Assembly (NCBI RefSeq): GCF_001005725.1
Contig: NZ_LBIC01000021.1
Coordinates: forward strand, 1-64,000
DNA from: Sphingobium chungbukense
GTDB lineage: Bacteria; Pseudomonadota; Alphaproteobacteria; Sphingomonadales; Sphingomonadaceae
Reading direction: 5' to 3'
DNA: 64,000 bases
Shown here: piece after piece, positions 38,137-45,394 of the stretch
Layout of the letters: the number at the start of each line of letters is the position of its first letter
How positions within the stretch are numbered: position 1 is the stretch's first letter
Notes under the pieces: generated by a model
What the model saw: only the letters and a program-made list of their open reading frames with translations
Told to the model about the DNA's origin: nothing
The model's database searches: none
Program-made: the position numbers and the translations under genes

Positions 38137-38751
38137 ATGCAGTTTCGCCTGACCTACGAAGGGCAGCTACAAGCCTCTCAACCCGGCTCTGGAGCCAAGC
38201 GAAGAGACAACAAACATGACATGCGGATGGCATTTCACGCGCAGCTACGCTGCTTGTGGGCGGAAATGAAGGTTCTCAACGGAAACGGAGGCAGCGGCTT
38301 CCTCAGTATCGTGAACGGCCAGACGCATGCCGGGCAGCACCGCATATCGGTGGATAAGGTTGCTGAAGCGCACAGCCAATATGGTTTTGAATTTGTGCCA
38401 CTGGTCACATCAGAACTCGATCTAGCCTGTGATCTGGACATTCTGATGCTACGGCCAGAGACACTAGGCAAAACTGAGTGGGCGGGCGACATCGATAATC
38501 GCCTAAAAACGCTTCTGGACGCGTTGAGGATTCCCGAACCGCAAGAACAATACCGGGACAGGAAGGATGAAGCTCCGGAACGGATTTTCTGCCTGCTGGA
38601 GGATGACAGGCTCGTCACACGCGTCAGTGTCGATACCGACATGTTGCTTTATGACTTGAACAACCCCGCTACGGCCGACGAGGTCAAGCTCGTCATCACG
38701 GTGAAGATAAGACCGCTCCAGATTCGTCCTATCAATCTCGGTTTCGCTTAG
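38137..38751 (+). CDS. RusA-like nuclease candidate
   Basis: The 204-aa protein has GDIDNRLKTLLDAL (residues 118-131; D118, D120, N121, K124, D128) followed by LEDDRLVTRVSV (E155, D156, D157). This is the D-x-D-N..K..LDAL...DD pattern of RusA Holliday-junction resolvases, where three Asp residues bind magnesium. The rest is not clearly RusA. I recall it as a widespread uncharacterised bacterial family. It may resolve replication or packaging intermediates of the element, or be an independent cargo gene. ATG 38137 follows AGGATGACCCG. Confidence 0.6.
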   Translation: MQFRLTYEGQLQASQPGSGAKRRDNKHDMRMAFHAQLRCLWAEMKVLNGNGGSGFLSIVNGQTHAGQHRISVDKVAEAHSQYGFEFVPLVTSELDLACDLDILMLRPETLGKTEWAGDIDNRLKTLLDALRIPEPQEQYRDRKDEAPERIFCLLEDDRLVTRVSVDTDMLLYDLNNPATADEVKLVITVKIRPLQIRPINLGFA

Positions 38752-38763
38752 CGCTGCGGACCT

Positions 38764-38871
38764 TCAGCTTAATAATCCGGTGTACAAGCTCAGGGCCGCA
38801 GCAGCGACTAGCGCGAAAATCAGGAAGCCGACGCCGAAGCCAGTGCCGAACCTGTCGGGATCTTTCTTCAT
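38764..38871 (-). CDS. 35-aa single-pass membrane protein
   Basis: ATG at 38871 follows AGGAG with seven bases of spacing, a strong signal. The product MKKDPDRFGTG leads into a hydrophobic helix (FGVGFLIFALVAAAALSLY) and ends TGLLS. It has a charged N-terminus and one membrane helix. Function unknown; small phage-type membrane peptides can be holin-like or regulators. It converges with the RusA-like gene 12 bp away. Confidence 0.6.
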   Translation of the reverse strand: MKKDPDRFGTGFGVGFLIFALVAAAALSLYTGLLS

Positions 38872-38935
38872 GGCCGCACTCCTGACTATCTGACCGCAGA
38901 GCCGCTGCGATCGGCAATGCGCATCCTACCAGAAT

Positions 38936-39328
38936 TTACCGCCGAGGCCGAACGATCAGCGGACGGCCATAAGGGTTTCCCGCGCCATAGGGGTTCCGGA
39001 CGCTATCTGCCGAATAGGGGTTGCCGTAGCGACCGTATGGATTGCTGACGCTATCCGGATCATAGGGATTGTTGCTCAGGCGACCCCGATAGTTTCCGTC
39101 CTGATCGTAAATCTCCGGGGCGTCCGTGGCGTAGGGGTTGTTGGCAGACTGATTGCTGTAGGGCGAACCATAACGGCCATAGGGGTTGTTAACGCTGTCG
39201 GGGTTGTAGGGGTTGCCCGCCCCATAAGGGTTGTCGATGCAATTCGGATCATAGGGGCAGCTTTGTGCCAGTGCGGGAGAAGCCGTCACCGCGAGCAGTG
39301 CAGCCAATGCTGGAATAGCAAACTTCAT
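38936..39328 (-). CDS. secreted NPY-repeat protein
   Basis: From ATG 39328 (AGGGGGA upstream) the 130-aa product has a signal peptide (MKFAIPALAALLAVTASPAL, cut after AQ or nearby). The mature part is built of about ten NPYG/NPYD-type units of 8-11 residues, such as NNPYGRYGSPYS and SNPYGRYGNPYS. CPYDPNC opens the repeats with two Cys. It is a low-complexity Asn/Pro/Tyr protein, probably periplasmic or surface-exposed. I know no function. A secreted repeat protein inside a phage-like element is unusual. Confidence 0.75.
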   Translation of the reverse strand: MKFAIPALAALLAVTASPALAQSCPYDPNCIDNPYGAGNPYNPDSVNNPYGRYGSPYSNQSANNPYATDAPEIYDQDGNYRGRLSNNPYDPDSVSNPYGRYGNPYSADSVRNPYGAGNPYGRPLIVRPRR

Positions 39329-39430
39329 GACAATCCCCCTGTCATCCACGAATCAATGCGCGCCAAGATAGCCCACGAGCGAGCAGACTGAACAGCATGA
39401 TCCTAAAGATGAGGAGAAGGGGGATATTGA

Positions 39431-39446
39431 AAGGTTCGCTAACCTT
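39431..39446. promoter_or_regulatory. 16-bp palindrome AAGGTT-CGCT-AACCTT
   Basis: A perfect palindrome with 6-bp arms lies between the XRE gene stop and the NPY-repeat gene. It carries the same GCTAAC core as the inverted repeat at 39795-39813. It may be an operator of a nearby HTH protein or a weak hairpin terminator. Confidence 0.35.
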
Positions 39447-39474
39447 CGCATCTTCCTCCTGCCGGCAGCGGCCG

Positions 39475-39714
39475 TCAAGGCCTCAACCTAACTCCCGCGC
39501 CACCAGAACCAGATTCGGCCCCTTCCGCTATTAGCACGACGCCCGCCGCCTCCAGTGCGCGCTGGATCGCTGCGAGATTGTTGGGCACGGGCACATACTT
39601 CCCGGCTTCATAGTTCTTCACCGTGGACAGCCCGACACTGGCACTTGAGGCCAGTTCCGCCTGCGTCATACCCAAAAGGCCGCGACCGGCCCGACAAGTT
39701 GCTGGTGTTATCAT
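39475..39714 (-). CDS. XRE-type HTH regulator
   Basis: The 79-aa protein is one XRE helix-turn-helix: RAGRGLLGMTQAELASSASV and GLSTVKNYEAGKYVPVPNNL. The recognition helix is STVKNYEAG. A short tail follows. It is divergent from the plus-strand block beginning at 39884, with a 169-bp intergenic region that contains inverted repeats, so it probably represses one or both directions (inference). Confidence 0.85.
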   Translation of the reverse strand: MITPATCRAGRGLLGMTQAELASSASVGLSTVKNYEAGKYVPVPNNLAAIQRALEAAGVVLIAEGAESGSGGAGVRLRP

Positions 39715-39794
39715 CAGAAACCTATGGCATCTTTTTTAGGTAACATCAACTATCAGGGTTGACGCCGTGCCAATATGGGAAGATAACCATTTTA

Positions 39795-39813
39795 GCTAAC
39801 GAAGCCCGTTAGC
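39795..39813. promoter_or_regulatory. inverted repeat GCTAACG-N5-CGTTAGC
   Basis: Arms 39795-39801 and 39807-39813 are perfect. It lies between the XRE gene and the divergent 205-aa gene, about 70 bp before that gene. It is a candidate operator for the XRE protein. Confidence 0.45.
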
Positions 39814-39883
39814 GACCGAGCGGCAAGGCTGCAACCGAGCCACCCGGTCTAACTCCAACCCTTGATCTAGAAGGGCTAAAGCT

Positions 39884-40501
39884 ATGTCCGAAGTATCAAC
39901 TTCGCGGCGCGAAGTCATGCGCGCTCTCACCGTCATACCGTCCATCATTGCGACAACCGCCGCCGCCAGCGCCGCGACGGGCCTGTCCTGCATCCCGGCC
40001 GCGTCAAAAGACCCGGCATGGCTCGCGCTGCTCGATGACGAGCGCCGCGCCGCCGCCGTTGCAAGCCAAGCAGCGGGAGCCGCTGACGAAGCTTTCGGCC
40101 ACTTCGCCAAAGCCCGCGCCTCGTTCATGGAAGGCTGGCAGGCCGAATGGGACGACAAGTTCGGCAGGCCTCACAAGTTCATCGACGCGCGCCCCACCCA
40201 TGAAGAGGGCGACGAGCGAGTGAATGCGGGCATAGCAGACTACAACGCGTTCCCTACGATGATGAAGGAAAAGCGCAACCAGACCACCGCCGCGCTGAAT
40301 ACCCAATATGGCGTGCAGGAAACCGAAGAAGTCTGGAGCGCGGCCCACGACACCCGTATGGGCGCGATCAAGGCAATCATCGCCTACCCGTCCCGCGATC
40401 CTGATATTATCGCCCACAAGCTGGGCCTGCTGATCGAGCATTTTGGGGATGAGGAAGGCGATCTCAAGCCGCTCCTGACCTCCATCACTGGGGAGGCTTG
40501 A
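39884..40501 (+). CDS. unknown protein with Tat-like N-terminus
   Basis: The 205-aa protein has TSRREVMRALTVIPSIIATT at the N-terminus, which looks like a twin-arginine signal (SRR-x-V-M) with a hydrophobic stretch ending AAASAA. The remainder is helical and charged (AFGHFAKARASFMEGWQAEW). I do not recognise a family; similar genes occur in alphaproteobacterial prophage-like regions. It opens a four-gene plus-strand block. Whether it is truly exported is untested. Confidence 0.7.
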   Translation: MSEVSTSRREVMRALTVIPSIIATTAAASAATGLSCIPAASKDPAWLALLDDERRAAAVASQAAGAADEAFGHFAKARASFMEGWQAEWDDKFGRPHKFIDARPTHEEGDERVNAGIADYNAFPTMMKEKRNQTTAALNTQYGVQETEEVWSAAHDTRMGAIKAIIAYPSRDPDIIAHKLGLLIEHFGDEEGDLKPLLTSITGEA

Positions 40502-40504
40502 GCC

Positions 40505-40780
40505 ATGCACATCGCCAACAGCATTCAGGGGGCTTCGGCCCCCACAGATGGCGCGCGCCTGTTCGACCCGGCCGAATGGCTGGCCCGCTATGTCGAATTG
40601 GGCGGCGGCTATACCGTCAACCCGACGAGCGTCTGCCTACACTGGTCCCTTCGGATCACCGAACATGAGCGGGACGCGCTGGCCCAACATGAGCGACCAT
40701 TGCGGCGCGACCTTGCGAAGCGAGAGGCTGTCAAAGCCCTCCTGCTTGCCTCCAGCCCCAAGGAGGCGCTGTCATGCTGA
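40505..40780 (+). CDS. small unknown protein
   Basis: The 91-aa product follows the previous stop by three bases. Sequence FDPAEWLARYVELGGGYTVN suggests a short alpha/beta unit; the C-terminal half is helical and charged (ITEHERDALAQHERPLRRDL). No known domain. Its last seven bases overlap the next gene (ATGCTGA), so the four genes 39884-41933 probably form one transcript. Confidence 0.65.
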   Translation: MHIANSIQGASAPTDGARLFDPAEWLARYVELGGGYTVNPTSVCLHWSLRITEHERDALAQHERPLRRDLAKREAVKALLLASSPKEALSC

Positions 40781-41373
40781 TCTACCGGCAGAACTACTCG
40801 GCACTCGCACATGCCCGCGCGCCGATCGAACCCGACCCCGATTTGGAATGGATCGATAGTCGGATCCACGGCATGCCGCCAGCGACGGAAGCAGACGAAG
40901 TTCGTTCGCCTGGCGTGGCAAGGTCGAAGGGACGCCTCCCGGCAGAAAGGCCGGCGCTCAGACCGAAGAACTATGCACCGCCGATCTTGATGGAGATAGA
41001 GCGCATCCTGAAGCGCACCGGCATGTCTGCGACATCCTTCGGCAAAGCCGCCGTGGGAGATGGGCGGCTGGTTGGTGACCTTCGGAAGGGGCGCGATCCC
41101 TCTTCACGAGTGACAGCCCGAATTAGGGCTTTCATCCAGTCGGTAGAAAATGACCCCGTTGGCTCTGCCCCGATGAAGTCCGCAGCAGCCGACGATTTAT
41201 TGCCCCACATCCATCGGGCTATGGGCGCGCATGGCCTCTCAGAGCGCCAGTTCGGTAAGAGTATGAGCAACGATCCTAACCTCATGTCGCGGATCAGGTC
41301 TGGCGAAAATATCCGCCCTGCTACGCGGCAGAAGATCGTCGCCTTTCTGGCTAAGCTGGAAGGGAGGGACTAA
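40774..41373 (+). CDS. protein with two tandem HTH-like repeats
   Basis: The 199-aa protein contains two related segments: SATSFGKAAVGDGRLVGDLR (about residues 88-107) and SERQFGKSMSNDPNLMSRIR (about 151-170). Each is followed by a (K/S)G...(S/P)(A/R)..R...(F/I)(I/A)F(I/L) helix. This looks like a duplicated XRE-type DNA-binding fold, so one chain could bind two half-sites. The N-terminal 60 residues are unstructured and Pro-rich. It may regulate the element, but its target is unknown. Confidence 0.7.
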   Translation: MLIYRQNYSALAHARAPIEPDPDLEWIDSRIHGMPPATEADEVRSPGVARSKGRLPAERPALRPKNYAPPILMEIERILKRTGMSATSFGKAAVGDGRLVGDLRKGRDPSSRVTARIRAFIQSVENDPVGSAPMKSAAADDLLPHIHRAMGAHGLSERQFGKSMSNDPNLMSRIRSGENIRPATRQKIVAFLAKLEGRD

Positions 41374-41375
41374 CC

Positions 41376-41933
41376 ATGGCGAGCAAAGCACCGCGCAGCG
41401 CACCCTGCCAGCCCCGAAGGAGGCGCATCAGGAGCAAGCGCAGGGACACACGCCTACCGCAGCCCCTCCCGTCGCTAGCGGCCCTGCTGACCGTCATCCC
41501 CAGCCTTTCCCGCGCCGAACTCGGCAGGCTGGTTCACCGGATGATCGGCCACATGGACGATATGGACGGCGACACCGACTTGGAGCCCAACGGTGACGAG
41601 TTGGACGGCTCCTTGGGTGAGGACGATTTTTGTGACCATAACACCTACATGCCTGGCCCCGGTTGCCCGGTGAGCGATCCCGACTATGGTGGCGAGGAGC
41701 TTGGGGAGATCGATGACGGCGACATCGGCTTGTTCGCTGATCCTGAAGCCTACCGCGAACAGACCAACCGCCTCCGCCGTGATCGGTGCTATCCTGTCAG
41801 AGAGCATTGGCGGGAGCGTGGCGAGATAAGGAGCCGCGTCCGATACCACCGGCTTTTCCGACAGCCGCAAGTGCCCACAAAGCGGCAACTATTGAAACGG
41901 AAGCGAGGCGTCCCCCGCCGACCCCGCCCATAG
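41376..41933 (+). CDS. unknown protein with basic ends and acidic middle
   Basis: The 185-aa protein has a basic N-terminus (PRRRRIRSKRRDTR), a helix (LAALLTVIPSLSRAELGRLV), a long acidic stretch (MDDMDGDTDLEPNGDELDGS, DIGLFADPEAYR) and a basic C-terminal tail (KRQLLKRKRGVPRRPRP). Such charge-segregated proteins are common in alphaproteobacterial phages and elements. No function known. It ends the plus-strand block, followed by a terminator. Confidence 0.65.
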   Translation: MASKAPRSAPCQPRRRRIRSKRRDTRLPQPLPSLAALLTVIPSLSRAELGRLVHRMIGHMDDMDGDTDLEPNGDELDGSLGEDDFCDHNTYMPGPGCPVSDPDYGGEELGEIDDGDIGLFADPEAYREQTNRLRRDRCYPVREHWRERGEIRSRVRYHRLFRQPQVPTKRQLLKRKRGVPRRPRP

Positions 41934-41957
41934 GTATGCCCAAACTTGGACACACCT

Positions 41958-41988
41958 TGCCCCGGTTCGAAAGGATCGGGGCATTTTT
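41958..41988 (+). terminator. terminator of the plus-strand block
   Basis: TGCCCCG (41958-41964) pairs with CGGGGCA (41977-41983) across a 12-base loop and is followed by TTTTT (41984-41988). Confidence 0.85.
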
Positions 41989-42172
41989 GCGCCGGGCTTA
42001 TGTCGGATTAACCCCAGCGGCGGCCACTAAATCGCCTGCACTTTACAGGCGCGTCGGCCATTCCTGCTAATTGATACCGGCTGATAGTTTATCAAACCGC
42101 CCCGCGCATAAGCGCATGGCATTATTGCCGAGCAGCGGCACCGCCGGCCCATTCTCTTCTCTTATATTCTAA

Positions 42173-42194
42173 TAACGCGCGCGCCTGCGCGTTA
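42173..42194. other. stem-loop TAACGCGC/GCGCGTTA
   Basis: A perfect 8-bp inverted repeat with a GCGCCT loop lies 29 bp past the stop of the minus-strand HTH gene. It may terminate the replication operon or mark an intergenic control point. The rest of 41989-42222 shows no gene. Confidence 0.45.
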
Positions 42195-42222
42195 CTGTCC
42201 CGATACTGCCGCCGTTCGGCAC

Positions 42223-42525
42223 CTATCCCTGCTCCCGCAATTCGATCGAGCAGCAGCCAATATTTTCCAGTTCGCCGCACTGGCACCGACCCCCAAGGGA
42301 TCGAGCAGTATCAGCCATCCATTCAGGATCACGGGCAATCGCCGCAACGATCAAACGGATTGCTGGCGTGGGTTTCGTTTCCCCCTGCTCCAAGGCGCGA
42401 ATGGTGGGATAGCCCAAGCCATAGCGCGCAGCGAACTCCCGTTGGGTCAATTTAAGATCGCGGAAGCGGAGCCGGAACAGGTGCCGAGCAAATCCCGTCT
42501 TCCCCATATCAGGATCGAAGGTCAT
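42223..42525 (-). CDS. XRE-type regulator with Cys-rich tail
   Basis: The 100-aa product starts at ATG 42525 with GGAG upstream; the longer frame from 42729 runs through the repeat cluster. An HTH lies at LKLTQREFAARYGLGYPTIR then ALEQGETKPTP. The C-terminus has C-x-C and CC (GRCQCGELENIGCCS), possibly a metal site. It is the last gene of the replication operon and borders the iteron-like cluster, so it may control copy number or replication timing (inference). Confidence 0.75.
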   Translation of the reverse strand: MTFDPDMGKTGFARHLFRLRFRDLKLTQREFAARYGLGYPTIRALEQGETKPTPAIRLIVAAIARDPEWMADTARSLGGRCQCGELENIGCCSIELREQG

Positions 42526-42571
42526 GCGATCAGCTCCCGATTGGCGTTCGGCCTGGCTGTCCTGTTCACCC

Positions 42572-42717
42572 TTGCAGCACCTCGAATTTGCAGTACCTCG
42601 ATTTTTCCGCCGTGCCGTGCAGCGCCGCACCACCCCATAATATGGGGGGTGGTGCTGCACCTCGCAGGCCGCAGCACTGCCGCACCTTGCAGCACCATAC
42701 ATTTTGAAGTGCTGCAC
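42572..42717. repeat. iteron-like GCAGCAC cluster, candidate origin
   Basis: Seven copies of GCAGCAC or its complement lie in 146 bp: 42574, 42590 (GCAGTAC), 42619 (GCAGCGC), 42652 (inverted), 42671, 42689 and 42709 (inverted). The first two extend to 14-bp direct repeats, TTGCAGCACCTCGA and TTGCAGTACCTCGA, 16 bp apart. A palindrome CCCCATA-A-TATGGGG (42633-42647) lies in the middle. The cluster sits directly after the RepA-like ATPase gene and before the HTH regulator. Iterons beside a replication gene are typical of plasmid-like origins. Confidence 0.6.
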
Positions 42718-42718
42718 A

Positions 42719-43942
42719 TCATGCCTCAACCACCCTGCCGACGACCACGAAGGGGCGTTCTTCCCTGTTGCGATCCTTGCGGCGCTCGACCTTCAGCACG
42801 CCGTTGGCGATCCACTGACGCAGGATTGACTTGATCCGTCCCTTATCCGCCTTGGCGTCGGCATCCAGACCGAGCGCCTCCGCAACAGCGCGCCCGGCCC
42901 ATTGGTTCGACTGAGCATTCTCCCGCCATTCTCCATCAGCGATAATGCGCTGCACCTGGGCGATATGCTCCACCGTCACATCATCGAACGGATCCGGCAG
43001 CTTCCATGGCACCGCCACGGCTATGCTATCGCTTGGGTGAGCATCCACGCCGTTGCCGAGGTCAACACCGATCAATTCAAACCAGTCCGCCTTTTCAGCC
43101 GGTGCGCGGTTGTGCTTATCGTCTGCCACACTGACATAGCGCCCGCGCTTTTCAGGCGTGATGCCAAGCTCCTGCGCCTGCTCGTCGGTCATTCGGTTGA
43201 GAACCAGCGTGGAGCGCGCCGCGTTGATGAGCGCCACCGCGCCGCGCGCCGACATGGCGGTAACATCGCCCGCACCGGCCTTGCTGGTGTGGTGGACAAG
43301 GACGATGACGCAATTCGCCGCCTTGGCGACCCGGCCCCAAGCCTTGGCAATCTTGTCGATCTTGCTGTTGGCGTTTTCCTCAACCTCATGAGACGAGACA
43401 AAGGGGTCAACGATCAGCACATCAATCCGCCGACGCTCAATCTCGGCAGTGAGGGCCTCATAGATCGGCTCCAGCAGCCGGAACTGCCCATCTGTCTCAA
43501 CGGCAGTGCAAAGGCCTGCACCCTCCATGCCGCTGTCCACAAAAAGCCGTCCGCCAACATCATCAGGCCCAAGCTCATGATGGATCGCCGCCGCCTGGAT
43601 CGAGCGGGAAAGCTCGTCCATGTCGTCTTCAAGGTTCCAGAGCCAGACCCGCTTTGGTCCCTCCCATACTTTCTTGCCCAGGAAGTCTTGTCCCGATGCA
43701 AGCGCCAGTGCGGTCCCAGCGAGCATTGTGGATTTACCCGCACCGCCCGGCGCCACGACACAGGCAACCGTGCCGCGCAGGAACCATCGGCCATATACCC
43801 ACGGCCTGGGTGGAATGGTCGCTGGATCGCGCCAAATGTAAGGCGTGGCCTGCACCAGCCGCACAGGCTTTGCGGAGTGTATGGCCGCGACAATGGCGCT
43901 ATCGCCAATCTCGTCAGCAAAGTCGCGCGGTGCTACCGTCAT
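42719..43942 (-). CDS. RepA-like hexameric replicative ATPase
   Basis: The 407-aa protein is a RecA-fold ATPase of the AAA_25/RSF1010 RepA type. Walker A is GGAGKST (residues 66-72), Walker B is DVLIVDPFVSSHE, and VIVLVHHTSKAGAGDVTAMS gives the motif with the arginine/serine-rich loop. The C-terminal about 100 residues, ADAKADKGRIKSILRQWIAN, form a winged-helix-like DNA-binding end. It would unwind element DNA at its origin. It overlaps the 56-aa gene (ATGA) and follows the Toprim primase, the usual helicase-primase pairing. Confidence 0.88.
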   Translation of the reverse strand: MTVAPRDFADEIGDSAIVAAIHSAKPVRLVQATPYIWRDPATIPPRPWVYGRWFLRGTVACVVAPGGAGKSTMLAGTALALASGQDFLGKKVWEGPKRVWLWNLEDDMDELSRSIQAAAIHHELGPDDVGGRLFVDSGMEGAGLCTAVETDGQFRLLEPIYEALTAEIERRRIDVLIVDPFVSSHEVEENANSKIDKIAKAWGRVAKAANCVIVLVHHTSKAGAGDVTAMSARGAVALINAARSTLVLNRMTDEQAQELGITPEKRGRYVSVADDKHNRAPAEKADWFELIGVDLGNGVDAHPSDSIAVAVPWKLPDPFDDVTVEHIAQVQRIIADGEWRENAQSNQWAGRAVAEALGLDADAKADKGRIKSILRQWIANGVLKVERRKDRNREERPFVVVGRVVEA

Positions 43943-44109
43943 GCCGCGCCTCCAGTGGGATCGAAGGCCGGCCCCATGATCTCGTCAAGGGAAGGGCGTT
44001 TGCGCGGAGTCGGCCCGGCATAAAGTTGCCGCAGGATTGCCGCCTCTCGCTTTGCGCGCCGACATTGCGCTGCCCGCCAGCACTCCCGCCCAAATATCTT
44101 TGCGCTCAT
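43939..44109 (-). CDS. 56-aa basic protein in the replication operon
   Basis: ATG 44109 overlaps the primase stop (ATGA) and its own stop overlaps the RepA start (ATGA). The product MSAKIFGRECWRAAQCRRAK is Arg/Lys-rich at the N-terminus, and LDEIMGPAFDPTGGAA ends it. Double overlap makes translation very likely. Function unknown; it may bind nucleic acid. Confidence 0.7.
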   Translation of the reverse strand: MSAKIFGRECWRAAQCRRAKREAAILRQLYAGPTPRKRPSLDEIMGPAFDPTGGAA

Positions 44110-45008
44110 GCCGCGTCATCCTCTCGCGGCGGGATCGCAAGGCGACCGCCGACAGCAAGAGCGGCAGCGCGCGCGGCTTCCAGCCCTACATTTTTCTTGA
44201 TGGTCGGATGGTTGACCAGATGCGCGTCATCGTCGGCGAGGACCACCAGATCAGCGGCAGGGTAGGCCGAGGCTACCACCTGCGCCACAGGTGAGAGATT
44301 GGCGGCTGAGAAAGCCACGGCAGCGGCATAGCCCGTTGCCCGCCGCGCTGCCGCACAGGTGGCGAAGCCTTCCCCCACCAGCAGCACAGCGCCCGGATCG
44401 CCTATCACGCAGAATAGGCCTGCCTGCCGTCCGCCAGTTGCGAACCGCTTAGAACCATCGGGCGCAATCGCCTGAAGGTTCCAAAGGATTCCTCCGGCAT
44501 CAAACATCGGGACCAGCAGCCGATTGCCGTCCTGCCGCAAACCCTCACCCGACACGCGCTTGCGCTGAAGATAAGGGTGCTGTGGATCAGCAGGCCGGGA
44601 GCGATTCCACCGGACTTGGCATCGCGCTGCTGCCTCTCGCTGTTCGTTCAGCCGGATAGCATCGCGCCGGTCCCTCTCTTCCCTATAGCGCGCCGCTCGT
44701 TCACGCCGCTCCGCGACCGTCAGGCGCTCGACAGAGCCGGAGCGCCAAGTCTCACTAATCTGAAGGCGATAGTTGCCGAAGGCGCCGGCTGGGCACTCGT
44801 CCTGATGCAAGACTGCCCAGCCGTTACGCTTACTTGAGCCGTCACCCTCGCAAGCGAAGCGGATTAGGTCAGGTCCGAGGCGATCGGCTATTGGTTCCTT
44901 GGGATGGATGCCAGCAGCTTCCATGGCCGAAATGAAGGCCGCGACCGTATCATGTTCCATTGGAGCGTCACGATAAGGGCGGCGAGTTCTGGAGGAAAAC
45001 TCCCTCAT
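44106..45008 (-). CDS. Toprim-domain primase-like protein
   Basis: The 300-aa protein starts at ATG 45008, overlapping the upstream TGA. The N-terminal half has FISAMEAAGIHPKEPIADRL, typical of phage/plasmid primases whose zinc-binding part is reduced. The Toprim core is VLLVGEGFATCAAARRATGY (catalytic Glu in GEGF) and LVVLADDDAH (metal Asp). NRLLVPMFDAGGILWNLQAI precedes it. It would make primers for element replication with the downstream RepA-like helicase. Confidence 0.85.
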   Translation of the reverse strand: MREFSSRTRRPYRDAPMEHDTVAAFISAMEAAGIHPKEPIADRLGPDLIRFACEGDGSSKRNGWAVLHQDECPAGAFGNYRLQISETWRSGSVERLTVAERRERAARYREERDRRDAIRLNEQREAAARCQVRWNRSRPADPQHPYLQRKRVSGEGLRQDGNRLLVPMFDAGGILWNLQAIAPDGSKRFATGGRQAGLFCVIGDPGAVLLVGEGFATCAAARRATGYAAAVAFSAANLSPVAQVVASAYPAADLVVLADDDAHLVNHPTIKKNVGLEAARAAALAVGGRLAIPPREDDAA

Positions 45009-45394
45009 ATCTCGACGCCTTTCTGCTCCGGGGCCAGATCGCGGATCACCCACACCACCGCGCGCTTGCGGCTGGAGGAATTCACCCGGCGCTTTCCGCT
45101 ATCGGCAATCAGGCCCTTGGCTTTGAGTTCGGAAAAACGAGGCTGAAGGCTGACACGGCCCAAGCCGGCAAGCTCGGCGCATTCCTCGGGCGTGAGGCCA
45201 TAGGGGCCACGCTCCCGCAACTTGCGGAGAACAAGGCTTTGCAGCGGGCCCAACTTCGCGTTGATGGCCTCTGCCGCCTCCCGTCCAGTTTCCGCAGATC
45301 CCTTGAAGCCAGCAGTGTTCGGATAGATTGCGCCCGGCGAGGAATAGCCCCCGGCAGCGCTCGCCCGCAGTTCGCGGTCGTACAGATCATTCAT
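45005..45394 (-). CDS. winged-helix DNA-binding protein
   Basis: The 129-aa product starts at ATG 45394, with GGGAG six bases upstream. Residues about 45-105 form a winged helix: LGPLQSLVLRKLRERGPYGL, then TPEECAELAGLGRVSLQPRF and SELKAKGLIADSG, with VVWVI as the wing strand. It resembles replication-initiation or phage regulators. It overlaps the primase by four bases and the gene before it by eight. Confidence 0.8.
   Translation of the reverse strand: MNDLYDRELRASAAGGYSSPGAIYPNTAGFKGSAETGREAAEAINAKLGPLQSLVLRKLRERGPYGLTPEECAELAGLGRVSLQPRFSELKAKGLIADSGKRRVNSSSRKRAVVWVIRDLAPEQKGVEI

Noticed and set aside
38936..39328. CRISPR-like array from the periodic repeats at this locus
   Set aside because: The periodicity is codon-based (Asn-Pro-Tyr units with variable third bases) within a secreted protein, not identical DNA repeats with spacers.
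42526..42729. N-terminal extension of the HTH gene through the repeat cluster
   Set aside because: The extra residues only translate the GCAGCAC repeats; a good RBS precedes the ATG at 42525.
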